Source: Streptomyces caniferus
Lineage (GTDB): Bacteria > Actinomycetota > Actinomycetes > Streptomycetales > Streptomycetaceae
DNA: 64,000 nt
Assembly: GCF_009811555.1 (NCBI RefSeq)
Contig: NZ_BLIN01000005.1
Location: forward strand, 3,605,501 to 3,669,500
Direction of reading: 5' to 3'
The first letter of the stretch is position 1; each line of letters begins with the position of its first letter. Below the pieces are notes generated by a model that did not search any database, was not told where the DNA came from, and saw only the letters and a list, made by a program, of their open reading frames with translations. Positions 63,624 to 64,000 of this stretch are shown piece by piece. Both the position numbers and the translations under genes were made by a program.

Positions 63624-64000
63624 CTGACTGTCGACCACCTCAACGAACTCCTGCTGATCTGCTCGCTCGTACTGCTCATCGCGGTTGCCGCAGTACGGCT
63701 CTCCTCGCGCAGCGGGCTCCCCAGCCTGCTCATCTACCTGGGGATAGGCATTGCCATAGGCCAGGACGGCCTGGGCGGCGTCGTCTTCGACAACGCCGAG
63801 CTGACCCAACTCCTCGGCTACACCGCCCTGGTCGTGATCCTCGCCGAGGGCGGTCTGGGCACGAAGTGGAAAGAGATCAAGCCGGCGCTGCCCCGGGCGG
63901 TGTCGCTCTCGACGGTCGGCGTCGCGGTGAGCGTGGGGGTCACCGCGGCCGGAGCGCACTATTTCGCCGGGCTCGACTGGCGTCAGGCGCTGCTGATCGG
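63624..64000 (+). CDS. Cation/proton antiporter (CPA1, NhaP2-like), 3' end outside window
   Basis: The frame from 63624 codes LTVDHLNELLLICSLVLLIA and continues with membrane segments (SGLPSLLIYLGIGIAIGQDG, then LVVILAEGGLGTKW), as in K+/H+ or Na+/H+ antiporters. Only 125 residues are in the window. No ATG, GTG or TTG lies close to the first conserved residues; CTG 63624 has GAGGAAGGA exactly 7 bp upstream and is the best start. An AT-rich segment (63540-63585) upstream should hold the promoter. Confidence 0.88.
   Translation, partial: MTVDHLNELLLICSLVLLIAVAAVRLSSRSGLPSLLIYLGIGIAIGQDGLGGVVFDNAELTQLLGYTALVVILAEGGLGTKWKEIKPALPRAVSLSTVGVAVSVGVTAAGAHYFAGLDWRQALLI

Overview
The window is high-GC actinobacterial DNA, almost certainly from a Streptomyces chromosome. 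GC-rich third codon positions, frequent GTG starts, tightly coupled ATGA/GTGA gene junctions and gene content (resuscitation-promoting factor, actinobacterial protein O-mannosyltransferase, SARP regulator, SepX/GlpR divisome protein, tricorn-like protease) all point that way. No species can be assigned from the sequence alone. Much of it is a conserved core region; accessory islands are interspersed.

Region 1 (1-8.9 kb): a partial LuxR-type response regulator that lacks the usual phospho-acceptor Asp. Next is a three-gene, overlapping polymorphic-toxin operon: SseB-like protein, ESX/WXG-like helical protein, and a 1,587-aa WXG-RHS toxin. A candidate immunity gene and a proline/glutamine-rich membrane protein follow. 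The toxin tip and immunity gene are visibly AT-richer than the RHS body. Region 2 (8.9-14.5 kb): Uup-like ABC-F ATPase, a small membrane protein, an alpha/beta hydrolase, and then a small accessory locus. That locus has a protein built of two internal repeats, the C-terminal remnant of a TPR-type regulator, a broken Cys-rich ORF translationally coupled to a 45-aa acidic peptide gene, a strong hairpin, and an APH-fold kinase gene.

Region 3 (14.5-26.2 kb): housekeeping genes. These are a tatD-rpfB-rsmA(ksgA)-ispE block, a zinc-ribbon protein, rsmI divergent from pmt, a penicillin-binding protein, a YbaK-type deacylase coupled to an EamA exporter, and an SDR. Region 4 (26.2-27.0 kb): an 800-bp non-coding island that is a large imperfect palindrome with G-rich tandem repeats and three strong hairpins, two of which share the same 13-nt loop in opposite orientation. 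Region 5 (27-38.4 kb): serine hydrolase, a three-gene ECF-type Ni/Co importer (CbiMN-CbiQ-CbiO) preceded by a good match to the Nur nickel-regulator box, an MMPL exporter with its TetR regulator and two palindromic operators, and a tricorn-protease homologue.

Region 6 (38.4-54.6 kb): a Baeyer-Villiger monooxygenase / hydrolase / SDR operon divergent from a MerR gene, in the same gene order as the start of the mycobacterial mymA operon. Then come an AfsR/SARP-type regulator divergent from a small secreted protein, exonuclease III, a GNAT, an ABC exporter with a YtrA-type GntR regulator, a TipAL-type MerR regulator and a GT1 glycosyltransferase. An M23 peptidase and an excisionase-like HTH protein coupled to an alpha/beta hydrolase complete the region. 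Region 7 (54.6-64 kb): tRNA-Ala(CGC), sepX/glpR, a RimJ-type acetyltransferase, mog, moaC, glp (moeA-like), galU and, divergently, a 5-formyl-THF cyclo-ligase. It ends with a large penicillin acylase and the start of a cation/proton antiporter that appears to use a CTG start codon. The glp and glpR genes encode partners of a known actinobacterial divisome module and lie three genes apart here.
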